64,000 nucleotides of DNA, from NCBI RefSeq assembly GCF_000514775.1, contig NZ_AZWO01000001.1, positions 1-64,000 of the forward strand. Reading direction: 5' to 3'. The stretch comes from Salinispora pacifica CNR114 (GTDB lineage Bacteria > Actinomycetota > Actinomycetes > Mycobacteriales > Micromonosporaceae). This document shows, in pieces, positions 33,102 to 43,337 of the stretch. Under the pieces are notes generated by a model. It was given only the letters and a program-made list of their open reading frames with translations, made no database searches and had not been told where the DNA came from. The position numbers and the translations under genes were made by a program. Numbering within the stretch: the first letter of the stretch is position 1; the number at the start of each line of letters is the position of its first letter.

Positions 33102-33761
33102 ATGGACAGGCAAGTCAAGGGGATCCTGGGCGCGAAGCTCGGCATGACCCAGGTCTGGGACAACAACCGTGTTGTCCCGGTGACTGTGGTGCAGGCCGGC
33201 CCGTGTGTCGTCAGCCAGGTCCGTAGCCAGGAAAAGGACGGCTACGCGGCCGTTCAGTTGGCGTATGGCGCCATCGACCCGCGCAAGGTCAAGAAGCCGA
33301 TCAGCGGCCACTACGCGAAGGCCGAAGTCGCGCCGCGCCGACACATCGTCGAGCTGCGCACCACCGACGCCACCGAGTACTCGCTCGGCCAGGAGGTCAC
33401 GGTCGAGGAGTTCCCGGCCGGGATCTCGGTCGACGTGACCGGAAAGACCAAGGGCAAGGGCTACGCCGGCCCGATGAAGCGGCACGGCTTCCACGGCCTG
33501 CGCGCCAGTCACGGTGTCGAGCGCAAGCACCGCTCGCCGGGTTCGATCGGCGGCTGCGCCACGCCGGGACGTGTCTTCAAGGGCACCCGGATGGCCGGCC
33601 GGATGGGTGGCGTGCGTTACACCGTCCAGAACCTCACCGTCCAGGCGGTTGACACCGAGAACAATCTCCTGCTCGTCCGGGGTGCCATCCCTGGCCCCAA
33701 GGGCGCGCTGGTCCTGGTCCGCACCGCGGCCAAGGCGAAGAAGGGTGGGGCAGCCAAGTGA
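33102..33761 (+). CDS. rplC: 50S ribosomal protein L3
   Basis: A 219-residue early-assembly protein reaching towards the peptidyl-transferase centre. It begins [19 protein letters not shown], and the central extension carries the [15 protein letters not shown] loop. It begins 11 bases after rpsJ and overlaps rplD by the 4-base GTGA. Confidence 0.98.
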   Translation: MDRQVKGILGAKLGMTQVWDNNRVVPVTVVQAGPCVVSQVRSQEKDGYAAVQLAYGAIDPRKVKKPISGHYAKAEVAPRRHIVELRTTDATEYSLGQEVTVEEFPAGISVDVTGKTKGKGYAGPMKRHGFHGLRASHGVERKHRSPGSIGGCATPGRVFKGTRMAGRMGGVRYTVQNLTVQAVDTENNLLLVRGAIPGPKGALVLVRTAAKAKKGGAAK

Positions 33762-34408
33762 CCACCGTTGATGTCCTCACCGTCGAAGGTACCAAGGCCG
33801 GCTCCGTTGAGCTGCCCGCTGACATCTTCGACGCGCAGGCCAACATCCCGCTGATGCACCAGGTCGTGGTGGCTCAGCTCGCGGCGGCTCGACAGGGCAC
33901 GCACAAGACCAAGACGCGGGGCGAGGTCGCCGGCGGCGGCAAGAAGCCCTACAAGCAGAAGGGCACCGGCCGGGCCCGCCAGGGCTCGATCCGCGCTCCG
34001 CAGTTCGCCGGGGGCGGCGTGGTACACGGCCCGGTGCCGCGCGACTACAGCCAGCGCACCCCGAAGAAGATGAAGGCCGCCGCGCTGCGGGGTGCCCTCT
34101 CGGACCGGGCCCGCGCGGAGAAGGTGCATGTCGTCGAGGCGTTCGTCGCCGGTGAGAAGCCGTCAACGAAGGCGGCTCTGACCACCTTGGCGAAGCTGAC
34201 CGACGCACGCCGGGTGCTGGTGGTGCTGAGCAGCACCGATGAGGTGAACTGGGTGTCGCTGCGCAACGAGCCGCGGGTGCACCTGATCGAGTCCGGCCAG
34301 CTCAACACGTACGACGTGCTGCTGGCCGACGACGTGGTCTTCACCAAGGAGGCCCTGGAGGAGTTCCTGGGCGTTCCCGCTGAGACCACCGAGGAGGGTG
34401 GCAAGTGA
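33758..34408 (+). CDS. rplD: 50S ribosomal protein L4
   Basis: A 216-residue exit-tunnel protein. The extended loop at the macrolide-binding constriction ([20 protein letters not shown]) is normal. GTG start overlaps the rplC stop and its own stop overlaps rplW (both GTGA), so translation is probably coupled. L4 is an autoregulator in gamma-proteobacteria; no equivalent site was seen here. Confidence 0.98.
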   Translation: MTTVDVLTVEGTKAGSVELPADIFDAQANIPLMHQVVVAQLAAARQGTHKTKTRGEVAGGGKKPYKQKGTGRARQGSIRAPQFAGGGVVHGPVPRDYSQRTPKKMKAAALRGALSDRARAEKVHVVEAFVAGEKPSTKAALTTLAKLTDARRVLVVLSSTDEVNWVSLRNEPRVHLIESGQLNTYDVLLADDVVFTKEALEEFLGVPAETTEEGGK

Positions 34409-34707
34409 GCACGATCGCCGACCCGCGCGACATCATCATTGCGCCGGTCGTCTCGGAGAAGAGCTACAGCGAGCTGAACCGCAACTGGTACACGTTCCTG
34501 GTGCACCCGGACGCGAACAAGACCGCGATCAAGATCGCCATTGAGCAGATCTTCAACGTCCGCGTCCTGACGGTCAACACGCTCAACCGCGTGGGCAAGC
34601 GCAAGCGGACCCGGACCGGGTTCGGCAAGCGCAAGGACACCAAGCGGGCGATGGTGAAGCTGGCTGACGGTGACCGCATCGAGGCCTTCGGCGGCCCGGT
34701 CAGCTGA
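34405..34707 (+). CDS. rplW: 50S ribosomal protein L23
   Basis: A 100-residue protein at the tunnel exit that docks trigger factor and [20 protein letters not shown] and the basic loop [19 protein letters not shown] are typical. GTG start overlaps rplD by 4 bases. Confidence 0.97.
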   Translation: MSTIADPRDIIIAPVVSEKSYSELNRNWYTFLVHPDANKTAIKIAIEQIFNVRVLTVNTLNRVGKRKRTRTGFGKRKDTKRAMVKLADGDRIEAFGGPVS

Positions 34708-34719
34708 GGGGTGTAGACA

Positions 34720-35559
34720 ATGGCTATCCGTAAGTACAAGCCGACGACGCCGGGCCGGCGTGGCTCGAGTGTCGCCGACTTCGCCGAGATCACCCGGTCC
34801 ACGCCGGAGAAGTCGCTACTGGCTCCGCTGCCGAAGAAGGGTGGGCGGAACGCCCACGGCCGGATCACCGCCCGGCACCAGGGTGGCGGCCACAAGCGCC
34901 AGTACCGGATCATCGACTTCAAGCGAGTCGACAAGGACGGCGTGCCGGCGAAGGTCGCGCACATCGAGTACGACCCGAACCGCACCGCGCGGATCGCGCT
35001 GCTGCACTTCCTGGACGGCGAGAAGCGGTACATCCTCGCGCCGAAGGACCTGAAGCAGGGCGACATCGTCGAGTCGGGTCCGGGCGCCGACATCAAGCCG
35101 GGCAACAACCTGCCGCTGCGGAACATCCCGGTCGGTCTGACGATCCACAACGTGGAACTGCGTCCGGGGGGCGGCGCCAAGCTGGCCCGCTCCGCGGGGA
35201 CCGGAATCCAGCTGCTCGGCCGGGAGGGCGCCTACGCGACCCTGCGGATGCCCTCCGGTGAAATCCGCCGCGTTGACGTGCGCTGCCGGGCCAGCATCGG
35301 TGAGATCGGCAACGCCGACCAGTCAAACATCAACTGGGGCAAGGCCGGCCGGATGCGGTGGAAGGGCAAGCGCCCGACCGTCCGTGGTGTGGCCATGAAC
35401 CCGGTCGACCACCCGCACGGTGGTGGTGAGGGTAAGACCTCTGGTGGCCGGCACCCGGTCAACCCGCAGGGTAAGCCCGAGGGCCGTACCCGCCGTAAGG
35501 GCCAGCCGAGTGACCGGCTGATCGTCCGCCGTCGCTACGCCACGCGTAAGCGCGGCTGA
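34720..35559 (+). CDS. rplB: 50S ribosomal protein L2
   Basis: A 279-residue protein needed for peptidyl-transferase assembly. The C-terminal signature [18 protein letters not shown] contains the conserved His next to the catalytic centre. [18 protein letters not shown] is the usual start. Confidence 0.98.
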   Translation: MAIRKYKPTTPGRRGSSVADFAEITRSTPEKSLLAPLPKKGGRNAHGRITARHQGGGHKRQYRIIDFKRVDKDGVPAKVAHIEYDPNRTARIALLHFLDGEKRYILAPKDLKQGDIVESGPGADIKPGNNLPLRNIPVGLTIHNVELRPGGGAKLARSAGTGIQLLGREGAYATLRMPSGEIRRVDVRCRASIGEIGNADQSNINWGKAGRMRWKGKRPTVRGVAMNPVDHPHGGGEGKTSGGRHPVNPQGKPEGRTRRKGQPSDRLIVRRRYATRKRG

Positions 35560-35571
35560 GGGAGATAAGAG

Positions 35572-35853
35572 ATGCCTCGCAGCCTGAAGAAGGGCCCGTT
35601 CATCGACGACCACCTGCTCAAGAAGGTGGAGACGCAGAACGACAAGGGCACCAAGAACGTCATCAAGACCTGGTCGCGGCGCTCGACGATCATCCCGGAG
35701 ATGCTGGGTCACACGATCGCTGTGCACGACGGACGCAAGCACGTCCCGGTGTTCGTGACCGAGGCGATGGTCGGGCACAAGCTCGGCGAGTTCGCGCAGA
35801 CCCGCACGTTCAAGGGTCACGAGAAGGACGACCGGAAGAGCCGTCGGCGCTGA
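35572..35853 (+). CDS. rpsS: 30S ribosomal protein S19
   Basis: A 93-residue head protein that contacts S13. [20 protein letters not shown] and [27 protein letters not shown] sequence (here [11 protein letters not shown]) are diagnostic. ATG at 35572 follows ggagataag. Confidence 0.98.
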   Translation: MPRSLKKGPFIDDHLLKKVETQNDKGTKNVIKTWSRRSTIIPEMLGHTIAVHDGRKHVPVFVTEAMVGHKLGEFAQTRTFKGHEKDDRKSRRR

Positions 35854-35893
35854 CGCCGCGGGCATACGGATAGAGGAACAAGGGGTTACAGCG

Positions 35894-36352
35894 ATGCCAG
35901 GAAAGGGCGACGCTCCGGTGCTTCCGGGCGCGCGGGCGGTTGCGCGGTACGTGCGCATCTCGCCGATGAAGGCGCGCCGGGTGGTCAACCTCGTCCGCGG
36001 CCTGCCCGCGAAGGAGGCGCTCACGGTGCTGCAGTTCGCGCCACAGGCCGCGAGCGAGCAGGTGTACAAGGTACTCGCGAGCGCGATCGCCAACGCGGAG
36101 AACAACGAGCGGCTGGACCCCGATGCGCTGCTCGTCCGCGAGGCGTACGTGGACGAGGGCCCGACGATGAAGCGGTTCCAGCCGCGCGCCCAGGGCCGGG
36201 CGTACCGGATCCGGAAGCGCACCTGTCACATCACGGTGGTGGTTGAGGCGGTCGCGCCGGCTGCGCCCAAGAAGGCGGCGGCGAAGAAGGCGGCCCCGGC
36301 GAAGGAGACCACGCCAGCTGCGACCGAGAGCAAGACGGAGGGTGCCGAGTAA
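35894..36352 (+). CDS. rplV: 50S ribosomal protein L22
   Basis: A 152-residue exit-tunnel protein. The core (residues 1-115) carries the tunnel hairpin ending [21 protein letters not shown]. The last 37 residues are a lineage-specific Lys/Ala/Pro tail ([16 protein letters not shown]). The stop codon TAA shares a base with the rpsC ATG. Confidence 0.97.
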   Translation: MPGKGDAPVLPGARAVARYVRISPMKARRVVNLVRGLPAKEALTVLQFAPQAASEQVYKVLASAIANAENNERLDPDALLVREAYVDEGPTMKRFQPRAQGRAYRIRKRTCHITVVVEAVAPAAPKKAAAKKAAPAKETTPAATESKTEGAE

Positions 36353-37218
36353 TGGGTCAGAAGGTTCACCCGCACGGGTTCCGGCTCGGCATCTCGACCG
36401 ACTGGAAGTCGCGCTGGTTCGCGGACAAGCTCTACAAGGACTACGTCGGCGAGGATGTCAAGATCCGGCGGATGATGTCCAAGGGCCTGGAGCGGGCGGG
36501 AATCTCCAAGGTTGACATCGAGCGCACCCGGGACCGGGTCCGCGTCGACATCCACACCGCCCGACCGGGCATCGTGATCGGCCGTAAGGGTGCTGAGGCC
36601 GACCGGATCCGCGGCGAGCTGGAGAAGCTGACCGGCAAGCAGGTCCAGCTCAACATCATCGAGGTGAAGAGCCCCGAGTCGGACGCGCAGCTCGTCGCGC
36701 AGGGCGTGGCCGAGCAGTTGTCCAGCCGGGTCAGCTTCCGTCGGGCGATGCGCAAGGCCATGCAGTCGGCGATGAAGAACCCGGTCTGCAAGGGCATCCG
36801 GGTGCAGGTCTCGGGGCGGCTCGGTGGTGCCGAGATGAGCCGGACCGAGTTCTACCGCGAGGGCCGGGTCCCGCTGCACACGCTACGGGCCAACATCGAG
36901 TACGGCTTCTTTGAGGCCCGGACCACCTTCGGCCGGATCGGTGTGAAGGTTTGGATCTACAAGGGCGACGCGGTGCCGGGCCGGGAGACCCCGGCCGAGG
37001 CTCCGTCGCGTCCGCGCCGGGAGCGCGGCGACCGCTCGGAGCGTCCGCGTCGGGGTAGGTCTGGTTCGTCCGGCACCACCGCTGGTGGCACCGAGGCCGG
37101 CCGCGCCGCCGCGACCACCATCGCGCAGGCGGCCGAGACGCCGAGCGGCGAGTCGGTGGACGCTGGCGCGATCGCGTCGGCCGCCACCCAGCCGGCAGAA
37201 ACGCAGCAGGAGGGCTGA
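36352..37218 (+). CDS. rpsC: 30S ribosomal protein S3
   Basis: A 288-residue protein at the mRNA entry site. The type II KH domain contains [20 protein letters not shown], and the C-terminal domain [15 protein letters not shown]. Residues past about 215 form a long low-complexity tail (Arg/Glu/Gly, then Thr/Ala/Gly rich), making it about 55-70 residues longer than typical S3. ATG overlaps the rplV stop by one base. Confidence 0.97.
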   Translation: MGQKVHPHGFRLGISTDWKSRWFADKLYKDYVGEDVKIRRMMSKGLERAGISKVDIERTRDRVRVDIHTARPGIVIGRKGAEADRIRGELEKLTGKQVQLNIIEVKSPESDAQLVAQGVAEQLSSRVSFRRAMRKAMQSAMKNPVCKGIRVQVSGRLGGAEMSRTEFYREGRVPLHTLRANIEYGFFEARTTFGRIGVKVWIYKGDAVPGRETPAEAPSRPRRERGDRSERPRRGRSGSSGTTAGGTEAGRAAATTIAQAAETPSGESVDAGAIASAATQPAETQQEG

Positions 37219-37221
37219 CAG

Positions 37222-37647
37222 ATGCTGATGCCGCGCAAGCCCCCGAAGGGCTTCCGCAAGCCGCACCACCCGGACCGCAGTGGCGCGTCCAAGGGCGGTA
37301 ACCGGGTGGTGTTCGGCGAGTTCGGGATCCAGGCTCTCGAGCCGGCCTACGTGACCAACCGCCAGATCGAGTCGGCGCGTATCGCGATGACCCGGCACAT
37401 CAAGCGTGGTGGCAAGGTCTGGATCACGATCTTCCCGGACCAGGCGCTCACCAAGAAGCCGGCGGAGACCCGGATGGGTTCCGGTAAGGGCTCTCCCGAG
37501 TGGTGGGTCGCGAATGTGAAGCCGGGGCGGGTTCTCTTCGAGATGTCCTTCCCCAACGAGCAGATCGCGCGTGAGGCGATGCGTCGCGCGATTCACAAGC
37601 TCCCGATGAAGTGCCGGATTGTTACACGCGAAGTGGGTGAATCCTGA
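37222..37647 (+). CDS. rplP: 50S ribosomal protein L16
   Basis: A 141-residue protein between the A site and the GTPase centre. [20 protein letters not shown] and [19 protein letters not shown] are typical. The stop overlaps the rpmC ATG (TGATG). Confidence 0.98.
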
Positions 37648-37883
37648 TGGCAGCGGGCGTTAAGGCCGCCGAGCTGCGTGAGCTCTCCGAGGAGGAGTTG
37701 GTCACGAAGCTGCGCGAGGCTAAGGCGGAGCTGTTCAACCTCCGCGTGCAGGCCGCAACCGGGCAGCTGGACAACAACCGGCGGCTGCAGGTCATTCGTC
37801 GGGAGATCGCCCGGATCTACACGATCATGCGTGAACGCGAGCTGGGGCTCTCGGCCGCGCCGACTGAGGTGACTGCAGGATGA
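37647..37883 (+). CDS. rpmC: 50S ribosomal protein L29
   Basis: A 78-residue two-helix protein at the tunnel exit. [20 protein letters not shown] and [13 protein letters not shown] are the family core. It overlaps rplP by one base and rpsQ by 4 (ATGA). Confidence 0.97.
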   Translation: MAAGVKAAELRELSEEELVTKLREAKAELFNLRVQAATGQLDNNRRLQVIRREIARIYTIMRERELGLSAAPTEVTAG

Positions 37884-38155
37884 GCGAGAACACCACCGCG
37901 ACCACGCGGGCCCGCCGGAAGGTTCGTGAGGGCCTCGTGGTCAGCGACAAGATGGACAAGACCGTTGTCGTCGAGGTCGAGGACCGCGTCAAGCACGGGC
38001 TGTACGGCAAGATCATGCGCCGCACCAGCAAGCTGAAGGTCCACGACGAGCAGAACTCGGCCGGCATCGGCGACCGGGTCCTGATCATGGAGACCCGGCC
38101 GTTGTCTGCCACCAAGCGGTGGCGGCTCGTGGAGATCCTCGAGAAGGCCAAGTAG
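37880..38155 (+). CDS. rpsQ: 30S ribosomal protein S17
   Basis: A 91-residue OB-fold protein binding 16S helix 11. [19 protein letters not shown] and the C-terminal [20 protein letters not shown] are diagnostic. It starts at the ATGA overlap with rpmC. Confidence 0.98.
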   Translation: MSENTTATTRARRKVREGLVVSDKMDKTVVVEVEDRVKHGLYGKIMRRTSKLKVHDEQNSAGIGDRVLIMETRPLSATKRWRLVEILEKAK

Positions 38156-38203
38156 CGAAGGCTCGAGCTCGGCCGGTTCCGGTCGGGCGCAGGTTCCGCC
38201 AGG

Positions 38204-38228
38204 CTCCGGCCGCCGTGTGCGGCCGGAG
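38204..38228 (+). terminator. Intercistronic hairpin between rpsQ and rplN
   Basis: A perfect 10-bp stem (38204-38213 with 38219-38228), loop cgtgt, in the 97-base gap at the classical S10/spc border. It could attenuate, terminate partly or be a processing site. Confidence 0.5.
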
Positions 38229-38252
38229 AACCGGCAGACATAGGAGATAGAC

Positions 38253-38621
38253 GTGATTCAGCAGGAGTCGCGACTGCGCGTCGCCGACAACACGGGTGCC
38301 CGGGAGATCCTGTGCATCCGGGTGCTCGGTGGCTCCGGTCGGCGCTACGCGAGCATCGGCGACGTCATCGTGGCCACCGTCAAGGACGCGATCCCGGGCG
38401 CCGGTGTCAAGAAGGGCGATGTCGTGAAGGCGGTCGTCGTTCGTACCGCCAAGGAGAAGCGGCGGCCGGACGGCTCGTACATCCGCTTCGACGAGAACGC
38501 CGCCGTCATCATCAAGGACGGTGGGGATCCGCGTGGCACCCGTATCTTCGGCCCGGTTGGCCGGGAGCTGCGGGACAAGCGGTTCATGAAGATTATTTCT
38601 CTCGCGCCGGAGGTGTTGTGA
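38253..38621 (+). CDS. rplN: 50S ribosomal protein L14
   Basis: A 122-residue protein at the subunit interface. [20 protein letters not shown] is unmistakable. GTG at 38253 follows taggagatag. First gene of the spc part; the stop overlaps rplX (GTGA). Confidence 0.98.
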   Translation: MIQQESRLRVADNTGAREILCIRVLGGSGRRYASIGDVIVATVKDAIPGAGVKKGDVVKAVVVRTAKEKRRPDGSYIRFDENAAVIIKDGGDPRGTRIFGPVGRELRDKRFMKIISLAPEVL

Positions 38622-38938
38622 CCGTGAAGGTCAAGAAGGGCGACACGGTCGTCGTCATCGCCGGCAAGGACAAGGGTGCCAAGGGTAAGGTCATCGCGGC
38701 CTACCCGCGGCAGGACAAGGTCCTGGTCGAGGGCGTGAACCGGGTCAAGAAGCACACCCGCATCAGCACCACCCAGCGTGGCGCGAAGACCGGTGGCATC
38801 GTCACCCAGGAGGCTCCGATCCACGTCTCGAACGTGATGGTCTTGGACTCCGACGGCAAGCCGACCCGAGTCGGTTACCGGATCGATGACAATGGCCAGA
38901 AGGTCCGCATCGCGCGTAGCACCGGTAAGGACCTGTGA
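38618..38938 (+). CDS. rplX: 50S ribosomal protein L24
   Basis: A 106-residue assembly initiator. The KOW motif [20 protein letters not shown] lies at residues 8-27. GTG at 38618 overlaps rplN by 4 bases, and the stop overlaps the rplE ATG. Confidence 0.97.
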   Translation: MTVKVKKGDTVVVIAGKDKGAKGKVIAAYPRQDKVLVEGVNRVKKHTRISTTQRGAKTGGIVTQEAPIHVSNVMVLDSDGKPTRVGYRIDDNGQKVRIARSTGKDL

Positions 38939-39507
38939 TGACCACGGCTACCGAAACCAAGAACATGCCGCGCCTCAAGGAGCGGTACCGTAACGAGATC
39001 GTGGGCCAGCTGCGGGAGCAGTACAAGTACGGCAACCCGATGCAGGTGCCGCGTCTGGTCAAGATCGTCGTCAACATGGGTGTCGGCGAGGCCGCCCGGG
39101 ATGCCAAGTTGATCGACGGCGCCGTCCGCGATCTGGCCACCATCACCGGCCAGAAGCCGCAGGTTAGGCGGGCCACCAAGTCCATCGCGCAGTTCAAGCT
39201 GCGGGAGGGCATGCCGATCGGCGCGAAGGTCACGCTGCGCGGCGACCGGATGTGGGAGTTCCTGGACCGGCTGCTCTCCATCGCGCTGCCGCGTATCCGT
39301 GACTTCCGCGGTCTCGACGGGCGCAAGCTCGACGGGAACGGTAACTACACGTTCGGTCTGACCGAGCAGTCGGTGTTCCACGAGATCGACCAGGACAAGA
39401 TCGATCGCCAGCGGGGCATGGACATCACGGTGGTCACCACCGCCACGACCGACGATGAGGGCCGGGCGCTGCTCAAGTTCCTGGGCTTCCCGTTCAAGGA
39501 GAACTGA
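38938..39507 (+). CDS. rplE: 50S ribosomal protein L5
   Basis: A 189-residue 5S rRNA-binding protein of the central protuberance. [19 protein letters not shown] and [16 protein letters not shown] mark the family. ATG at 38938 sits in the TGATG overlap with rplX; GTG at 38935 is the alternative. Confidence 0.98.
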   Translation: MTTATETKNMPRLKERYRNEIVGQLREQYKYGNPMQVPRLVKIVVNMGVGEAARDAKLIDGAVRDLATITGQKPQVRRATKSIAQFKLREGMPIGAKVTLRGDRMWEFLDRLLSIALPRIRDFRGLDGRKLDGNGNYTFGLTEQSVFHEIDQDKIDRQRGMDITVVTTATTDDEGRALLKFLGFPFKEN

Positions 39508-39508
39508 G

Positions 39509-39694
39509 ATGGCCAAGAAGGCGCTGATCCTCAAGGCGGCCGCGAAGCCGAAGTTCTCGGTTCGCGCGTACACCCGCTGCCAGCGGTGCGGGCGTCCGAA
39601 GGCGGTCTACCGCAAGTTCGGTCTCTGCCGGGTCTGCATCCGGGAGATGGCCCACCGCGGTGAGCTGCCCGGCGTGTCCAAGGCTTCCTGGTAA
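39509..39694 (+). CDS. rpsZ: 30S ribosomal protein S14, zinc-binding type Z
   Basis: A 61-residue S14 of the short zinc-containing form. Four cysteines are in place: CQRC near residues 24-27 and CRVC near 40-43. This is the zinc-replete paralogue. It begins one base after rplE stops. Confidence 0.97.
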   Translation: MAKKALILKAAAKPKFSVRAYTRCQRCGRPKAVYRKFGLCRVCIREMAHRGELPGVSKASW

Positions 39695-39787
39695 TAGCCC
39701 GGCGCGCTCCGCGCGTCAGCTGCACTGTCTCTTCGCCGTAGGCCCGGGATCGCCCGGGAACCCCGGCGAGAAAGGTTGACGAGTTTA

Positions 39788-40195
39788 ATGACGATGACCG
39801 ACCCGATCGCAGACATGCTCACGCGTCTGCGTAACGCCAACCAGGCGTACCACGACCGGGTGACGATGCCCTACTCGAAGATCAAGGCGAATATCGCCGA
39901 GGTCCTCAAGTCCGAGGGGTACATCAGCACCTGGTTGGTCGAGGAGCCCGAGGAGAGCGCCGTCGGCAAGCGACTGGTCGTCGAGCTGAAGTACGGCCAG
40001 AACCGCGAGCGGAGCCTGGCCGGCATCAAGCGCGTGTCCAAGCCCGGCCTCCGGGTGTACGCCAAGTCGGGTGAGCTCCCGCGGGTGCTCGGCGGGCTTG
40101 GCGTGGCGATCATTTCGACGTCCCAGGGGCTGCTCACCGATCGGCAGGCCCGCAAGCGGAGCGTTGGCGGGGAAGTCCTCGCCTTCGTCTGGTAA
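39788..40195 (+). CDS. rpsH: 30S ribosomal protein S8
   Basis: A 135-residue protein that organises the 16S central domain and is the spc-operon repressor in E. coli. [19 protein letters not shown] and [19 protein letters not shown] are typical. ATG at 39788 lies about 12 bases after gagaaagg. Confidence 0.98.
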   Translation: MTMTDPIADMLTRLRNANQAYHDRVTMPYSKIKANIAEVLKSEGYISTWLVEEPEESAVGKRLVVELKYGQNRERSLAGIKRVSKPGLRVYAKSGELPRVLGGLGVAIISTSQGLLTDRQARKRSVGGEVLAFVW

Positions 40196-40211
40196 CGGGA
40201 GACAGGTAGAA

Positions 40212-40754
40212 ATGTCGCGTATTGGACGTAAGTCGATCCCGGTGCCAGCCGGCGTTGACGTCACGATCGCCGGCCAGACCGTCACGGTCAAGGGCCCCAA
40301 GGGCGAACTCTCGCACACCGTCGCCGAGCCGATCACGATCGAGCGGGCGGAGGACGGGCAGCTGAACGTGGCTCGCCCGAATGACGAGCGCACGGCCAAG
40401 GAACTGCACGGACTGAGCCGTACCCTGGTCGCCAACATGATCGTCGGTGTGACCGAGGGCTACCGGAAGAGTCTGGAGATCGCGGGCACCGGTTACCGGG
40501 TAACCGCGAAGGGCAAGGACCTCGAGTTTGCGCTCGGGTTCTCGCACCCGGTCACCGTGGTGGCGCCGGAAGGCATCACCTTCTCGGTGGAGAAGCCCAC
40601 GCTGTTCCACGTGGCCGGCATCAACAAACAGCTGGTCGGTGAGGTCGCCGCGAACATCCGGAAGATCCGTCCGCCGGAGCCCTACAAGGGCAAGGGCGTG
40701 AAGTACCAGGGTGAAGTGATCCGCCGTAAGGCCGGAAAGGCAGGTAAGAAGTGA
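40212..40754 (+). CDS. rplF: 50S ribosomal protein L6
   Basis: A 180-residue protein near the factor-binding site. [19 protein letters not shown] and the C-terminal [17 protein letters not shown] are diagnostic. Overlaps rplR by GTGA. Confidence 0.98.
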   Translation: MSRIGRKSIPVPAGVDVTIAGQTVTVKGPKGELSHTVAEPITIERAEDGQLNVARPNDERTAKELHGLSRTLVANMIVGVTEGYRKSLEIAGTGYRVTAKGKDLEFALGFSHPVTVVAPEGITFSVEKPTLFHVAGINKQLVGEVAANIRKIRPPEPYKGKGVKYQGEVIRRKAGKAGKK

Positions 40755-41140
40755 GCGCCACGCTGCTCAAGCGTCGCCGCGGTGTCGCCGCCAAGCGCGC
40801 CGTCGGGCGGGCGCGCCGGCACTTCCGGGTCCGGCGGCAGGTCAGTGGGACGCCCGCGCGTCCCCGCCTGGTGGTCACCCGTTCGCTGCGGCACATCGTC
40901 GCCCAGATCGTGGACGACACCAAGGGGCACACCCTGGTGTCGGCCTCGACCCTGGATGCCTCGCTGCGGGGCACCGAGGGCGACAAGAGTGTTCTGGCCG
41001 GCAAGGTCGGCGTTCTGCTCGCCGAGCGGGCGAAGGCCGCTGGTATCGCCAAGGTCGTCTTCGACCGCGGTGGCAACCGGTACGCGGGGCGGGTCGCCGC
41101 GCTGGCCGACGCCGCCCGCGAAGCCGGGCTCGAGTTCTGA
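40751..41140 (+). CDS. rplR: 50S ribosomal protein L18
   Basis: A 129-residue 5S rRNA-binding protein with a basic N-terminus ([18 protein letters not shown]), [18 protein letters not shown] and a C-terminus [22 protein letters not shown] start overlaps rplF. Confidence 0.98.
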   Translation: MSATLLKRRRGVAAKRAVGRARRHFRVRRQVSGTPARPRLVVTRSLRHIVAQIVDDTKGHTLVSASTLDASLRGTEGDKSVLAGKVGVLLAERAKAAGIAKVVFDRGGNRYAGRVAALADAAREAGLEF

Positions 41141-41174
41141 CAAACCCCGTCACGAGAGAGAAGGAAGGCTGCTG

Positions 41175-41789
41175 ATGCCAGGTCAACAGCGCCGTGGCGG
41201 CGGGTCCGGTGGCAACGAGGGTGGTCGCCGCGACAACCGCCGTGAGGGCGGCCGCGGAAACGCGCCCGTCGAGAAGACCCCGCACCTCGAGCGGGTCGTC
41301 GCAATCAACCGCGTCGCAAAGGTCGTGAAGGGTGGTCGTCGCTTCAGCTTCACCGCCCTGGTGATCGTGGGCGACGGCGACGGCACCGTCGGTGTGGGCT
41401 ACGGAAAGGCCAAGGAGGTGCCCGCGGCGATCGCCAAGGGTGTCGAGGAGGCCAAGAAGCACTTCTTCAAGGTGCCGCGGATCGGTCAGTCCATCCCGCA
41501 CCCGGTGCAGGGCGAGGACGCCGCCGGTGTCGTGCTGCTGAAGCCGGCTTCGGCCGGTACCGGTGTCATCGCCGGTGGCCCGGTCCGTGCCGTGCTGGAG
41601 TGCGCCGGCATTCACGATGTGCTCTCGAAGAGCCTCGGGTCGTCCAACCCGATCAACATCGTGCACGCCACGTTGGCGGCGCTGAAGGGGCTTGAGTCCC
41701 CTGAGGCCGTCGCCTCCCGGCGGGGCCTGCCGGTTGAGGACGTCGCGCCGGCGGCCATGCTGGCGTCGCGGGCGGAGGTGGCGTCCTGA
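41175..41789 (+). CDS. rpsE: 30S ribosomal protein S5
   Basis: A 204-residue fidelity protein. An Arg/Gly-rich N-terminal tail (residues 1-35, [20 protein letters not shown]) precedes the canonical S5 core beginning [23 protein letters not shown] at 41175 follows gagaaggaagg. Stop TGA overlaps the rpmD ATG. Confidence 0.98.
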   Translation: MPGQQRRGGGSGGNEGGRRDNRREGGRGNAPVEKTPHLERVVAINRVAKVVKGGRRFSFTALVIVGDGDGTVGVGYGKAKEVPAAIAKGVEEAKKHFFKVPRIGQSIPHPVQGEDAAGVVLLKPASAGTGVIAGGPVRAVLECAGIHDVLSKSLGSSNPINIVHATLAALKGLESPEAVASRRGLPVEDVAPAAMLASRAEVAS

Positions 41790-41971
41790 TGGCTCGCCTG
41801 AAGGTCACCCAGGTCCGGTCCGAGATTGGGACCAAGCAGAACCAGCGGGACTCGCTGCGTTCGCTCGGGCTCAAGCGGATCAACGACGTGGTGGTCAAGG
41901 AAGACCGTCCGGAGATTCGCGGCATGATCTTCACGGTCAACCACCTCGTGAAGGTCGAGGAGGTCGAGTAA
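41789..41971 (+). CDS. rpmD: 50S ribosomal protein L30
   Basis: A 60-residue protein: [34 protein letters not shown]. It overlaps both neighbours by one base (TGATG and TAATG). Confidence 0.97.
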   Translation: MARLKVTQVRSEIGTKQNQRDSLRSLGLKRINDVVVKEDRPEIRGMIFTVNHLVKVEEVE

Positions 41972-42414
41972 TGACGATCAAGGTCCACCACCTGCGTCCG
42001 GCGCCGGGTGCCAAGGTCGCCAAGACCCGGGTGGGTCGTGGTGAGGGCTCCAAGGGCAAGACCGCCGGTCGCGGTACCAAGGGGTCGAAGGCCCGGAAGA
42101 ACATCTCGGCAGCGTTCGAGGGTGGGCAGATGCCTATCCACATGCGGTTGCCGAAGATGAAGGGCTTCAAGAACAAGTTCAAGGTGACCTTCCAGGTCGT
42201 CAACCTGGAGCGGCTCGCCGAGCTGTTCCCGAACGGTGGCCAGGTTGGCCCGGCCGAGCTGGTTGATGCCGGTGCGGTGCGCAAGGGGCAGCCGATCAAG
42301 GTCCTCGGGACCGGTGACCTCGGTGGCGTTACCCTCCAGGTCTCGGCGCAGGCGTTCAGCGCGTCGGCCAAGGAGAAGATCACTGCCGCCGGTGGTTCGA
42401 TCACCGAGCTGTAA
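41971..42414 (+). CDS. rplO: 50S ribosomal protein L15
   Basis: A 147-residue late-assembly protein. The Gly/Lys-rich N-terminal arm ([20 protein letters not shown]) threads into 23S rRNA. Last gene of the S10-spc unit: a 16-bp hairpin follows 7 bases after its stop, separating it from secY. Confidence 0.98.
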   Translation: MTIKVHHLRPAPGAKVAKTRVGRGEGSKGKTAGRGTKGSKARKNISAAFEGGQMPIHMRLPKMKGFKNKFKVTFQVVNLERLAELFPNGGQVGPAELVDAGAVRKGQPIKVLGTGDLGGVTLQVSAQAFSASAKEKITAAGGSITEL

Positions 42415-42421
42415 GAGGTCT

Positions 42422-42464
42422 GCGGCGGGGGCATGGTTGGGGAAACCGACCATGCCCCCGCCGC
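42422..42464 (+). terminator. Terminator after rplO
   Basis: A perfect 16-bp stem (42422-42437 with 42449-42464), 11-base loop. It ends the S10-spc transcript before secY. Confidence 0.82.
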
Positions 42465-42599
42465 GACTCGTTGGCCGTCGTTATGTGGTGTGGGCCTGGT
42501 TCGTGGGAAACGTGAAGCGTCCTGAACCCGCTGCCCTGTGATTGGCCGATTGAATGACCAGTGAGTCGCACCGCGTTTTGGTAATGCCGACCGCGACCG

Positions 42600-42622
42600 C
42601 TTTCGGGTTTGTTTCCCGAAAG
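42600..42622 (+). repeat. Hairpin in rplO-secY gap
   Basis: ctttcggg-tttgttt-cccgaaag is a perfect 8-bp stem with a 7-base loop, 136 bases after the rplO terminator. Its role is unknown. Confidence 0.5.
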
Positions 42623-43267
42623 AGTGAGACCGTGGTCTTGTGGCCCGCGTTCGCTACGCCTGCGGTAGCTTCGAGAAATGTGGCCGGGTTGGTCGCGGTA
42701 GAAATATTTCGAATTGACCGACGGGCTGGGTAACCCTCTTTCCAGGTGCTGCCGCGTTACGGTCCGGCGGACTCGAAGCCCTGATGCGGGAATGGTCAGC
42801 GATACCACTTTCGTGCTCGCGTGGCGCACCTGACGCGGACTTCACCGGCCAGGGTGGAGGCGTGGCTGAGGTCCGGTTGGACTGTGGCGAGCACCAGCGT
42901 GACGGCGGTGGCGAGACCGAGCCTGAGACCCGGACCGAGGCCGAGACCCAGATCAGGGGATCGAGGTCGGAGTCAGGTCGGGGTGCGCGGGAGCCGCCGG
43001 TAGCCGTTCGCTATAGTTTTCAACAATTCTGCACGCTAGCGTACGGGTGGTGCCGGGGTCAATAGAAGCTTATAGGCTCGATAAATCGGCGCGTCGCTCT
43101 CTGGTCGTCGGATGGGCGCGCAAGCTGCTCCGGGCCCCGATGTGGGAGGCCGTGGAGGTTCGCTCCCTCGTCTGTCAGGTGCGTATGCCGCGGCCTGACG
43201 GAACGAGACATGTAGGCACCCAGTGGTGTGGTGTTGGGCAAGCCTGTTAAGGTGTGACTTCGGCGTC

Positions 43268-43280
43268 GTCTAGGTCGCCA
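43268..43280 (+). promoter_or_regulatory. secY leader element shared with S10 leader
   Basis: gtctaggtcgcca is identical to 32597-32609 upstream of rpsJ. Both copies are preceded by cggcgtc, with a 3-base offset. It may be a -10/start-site element (taggtc) or a leader motif. Confidence 0.5.
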
Positions 43281-43337
43281 GTCTGATGGTGCCCGTGTTG
43301 GCGAAAGGCCACGCGGCCTTCGCGCAGGAGGAAGAAC

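Larger units (their letters stand above)
42465..43337 (+). other. Non-coding region before secY, about 870 bases
   Basis: No gene with both a ribosome-binding site and plausible composition was found on either strand. It holds an 8-bp hairpin (42600-42622, ctttcggg/cccgaaag), a run of imperfect gaccgag-type repeats (42919-42955) and AT-richer patches at 43010-43035 (ctatagttttcaac) and 43058-43085, which are promoter-like. The 13-base element at 43268-43280 is shared with the S10 leader. Near 43302-43324, gcgaaaggcc and ggccttcgc can pair just before the secY ribosome-binding site. Confidence 0.6.

Noticed and set aside
42784..43065. 93-codon plus-strand frame in the rplO-secY gap with Glu/Thr repeats
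   Set aside because: It has no ribosome-binding site. The repeat composition follows the gaccgag-type DNA repeats, and the end reads into the AT-rich promoter-like patch.
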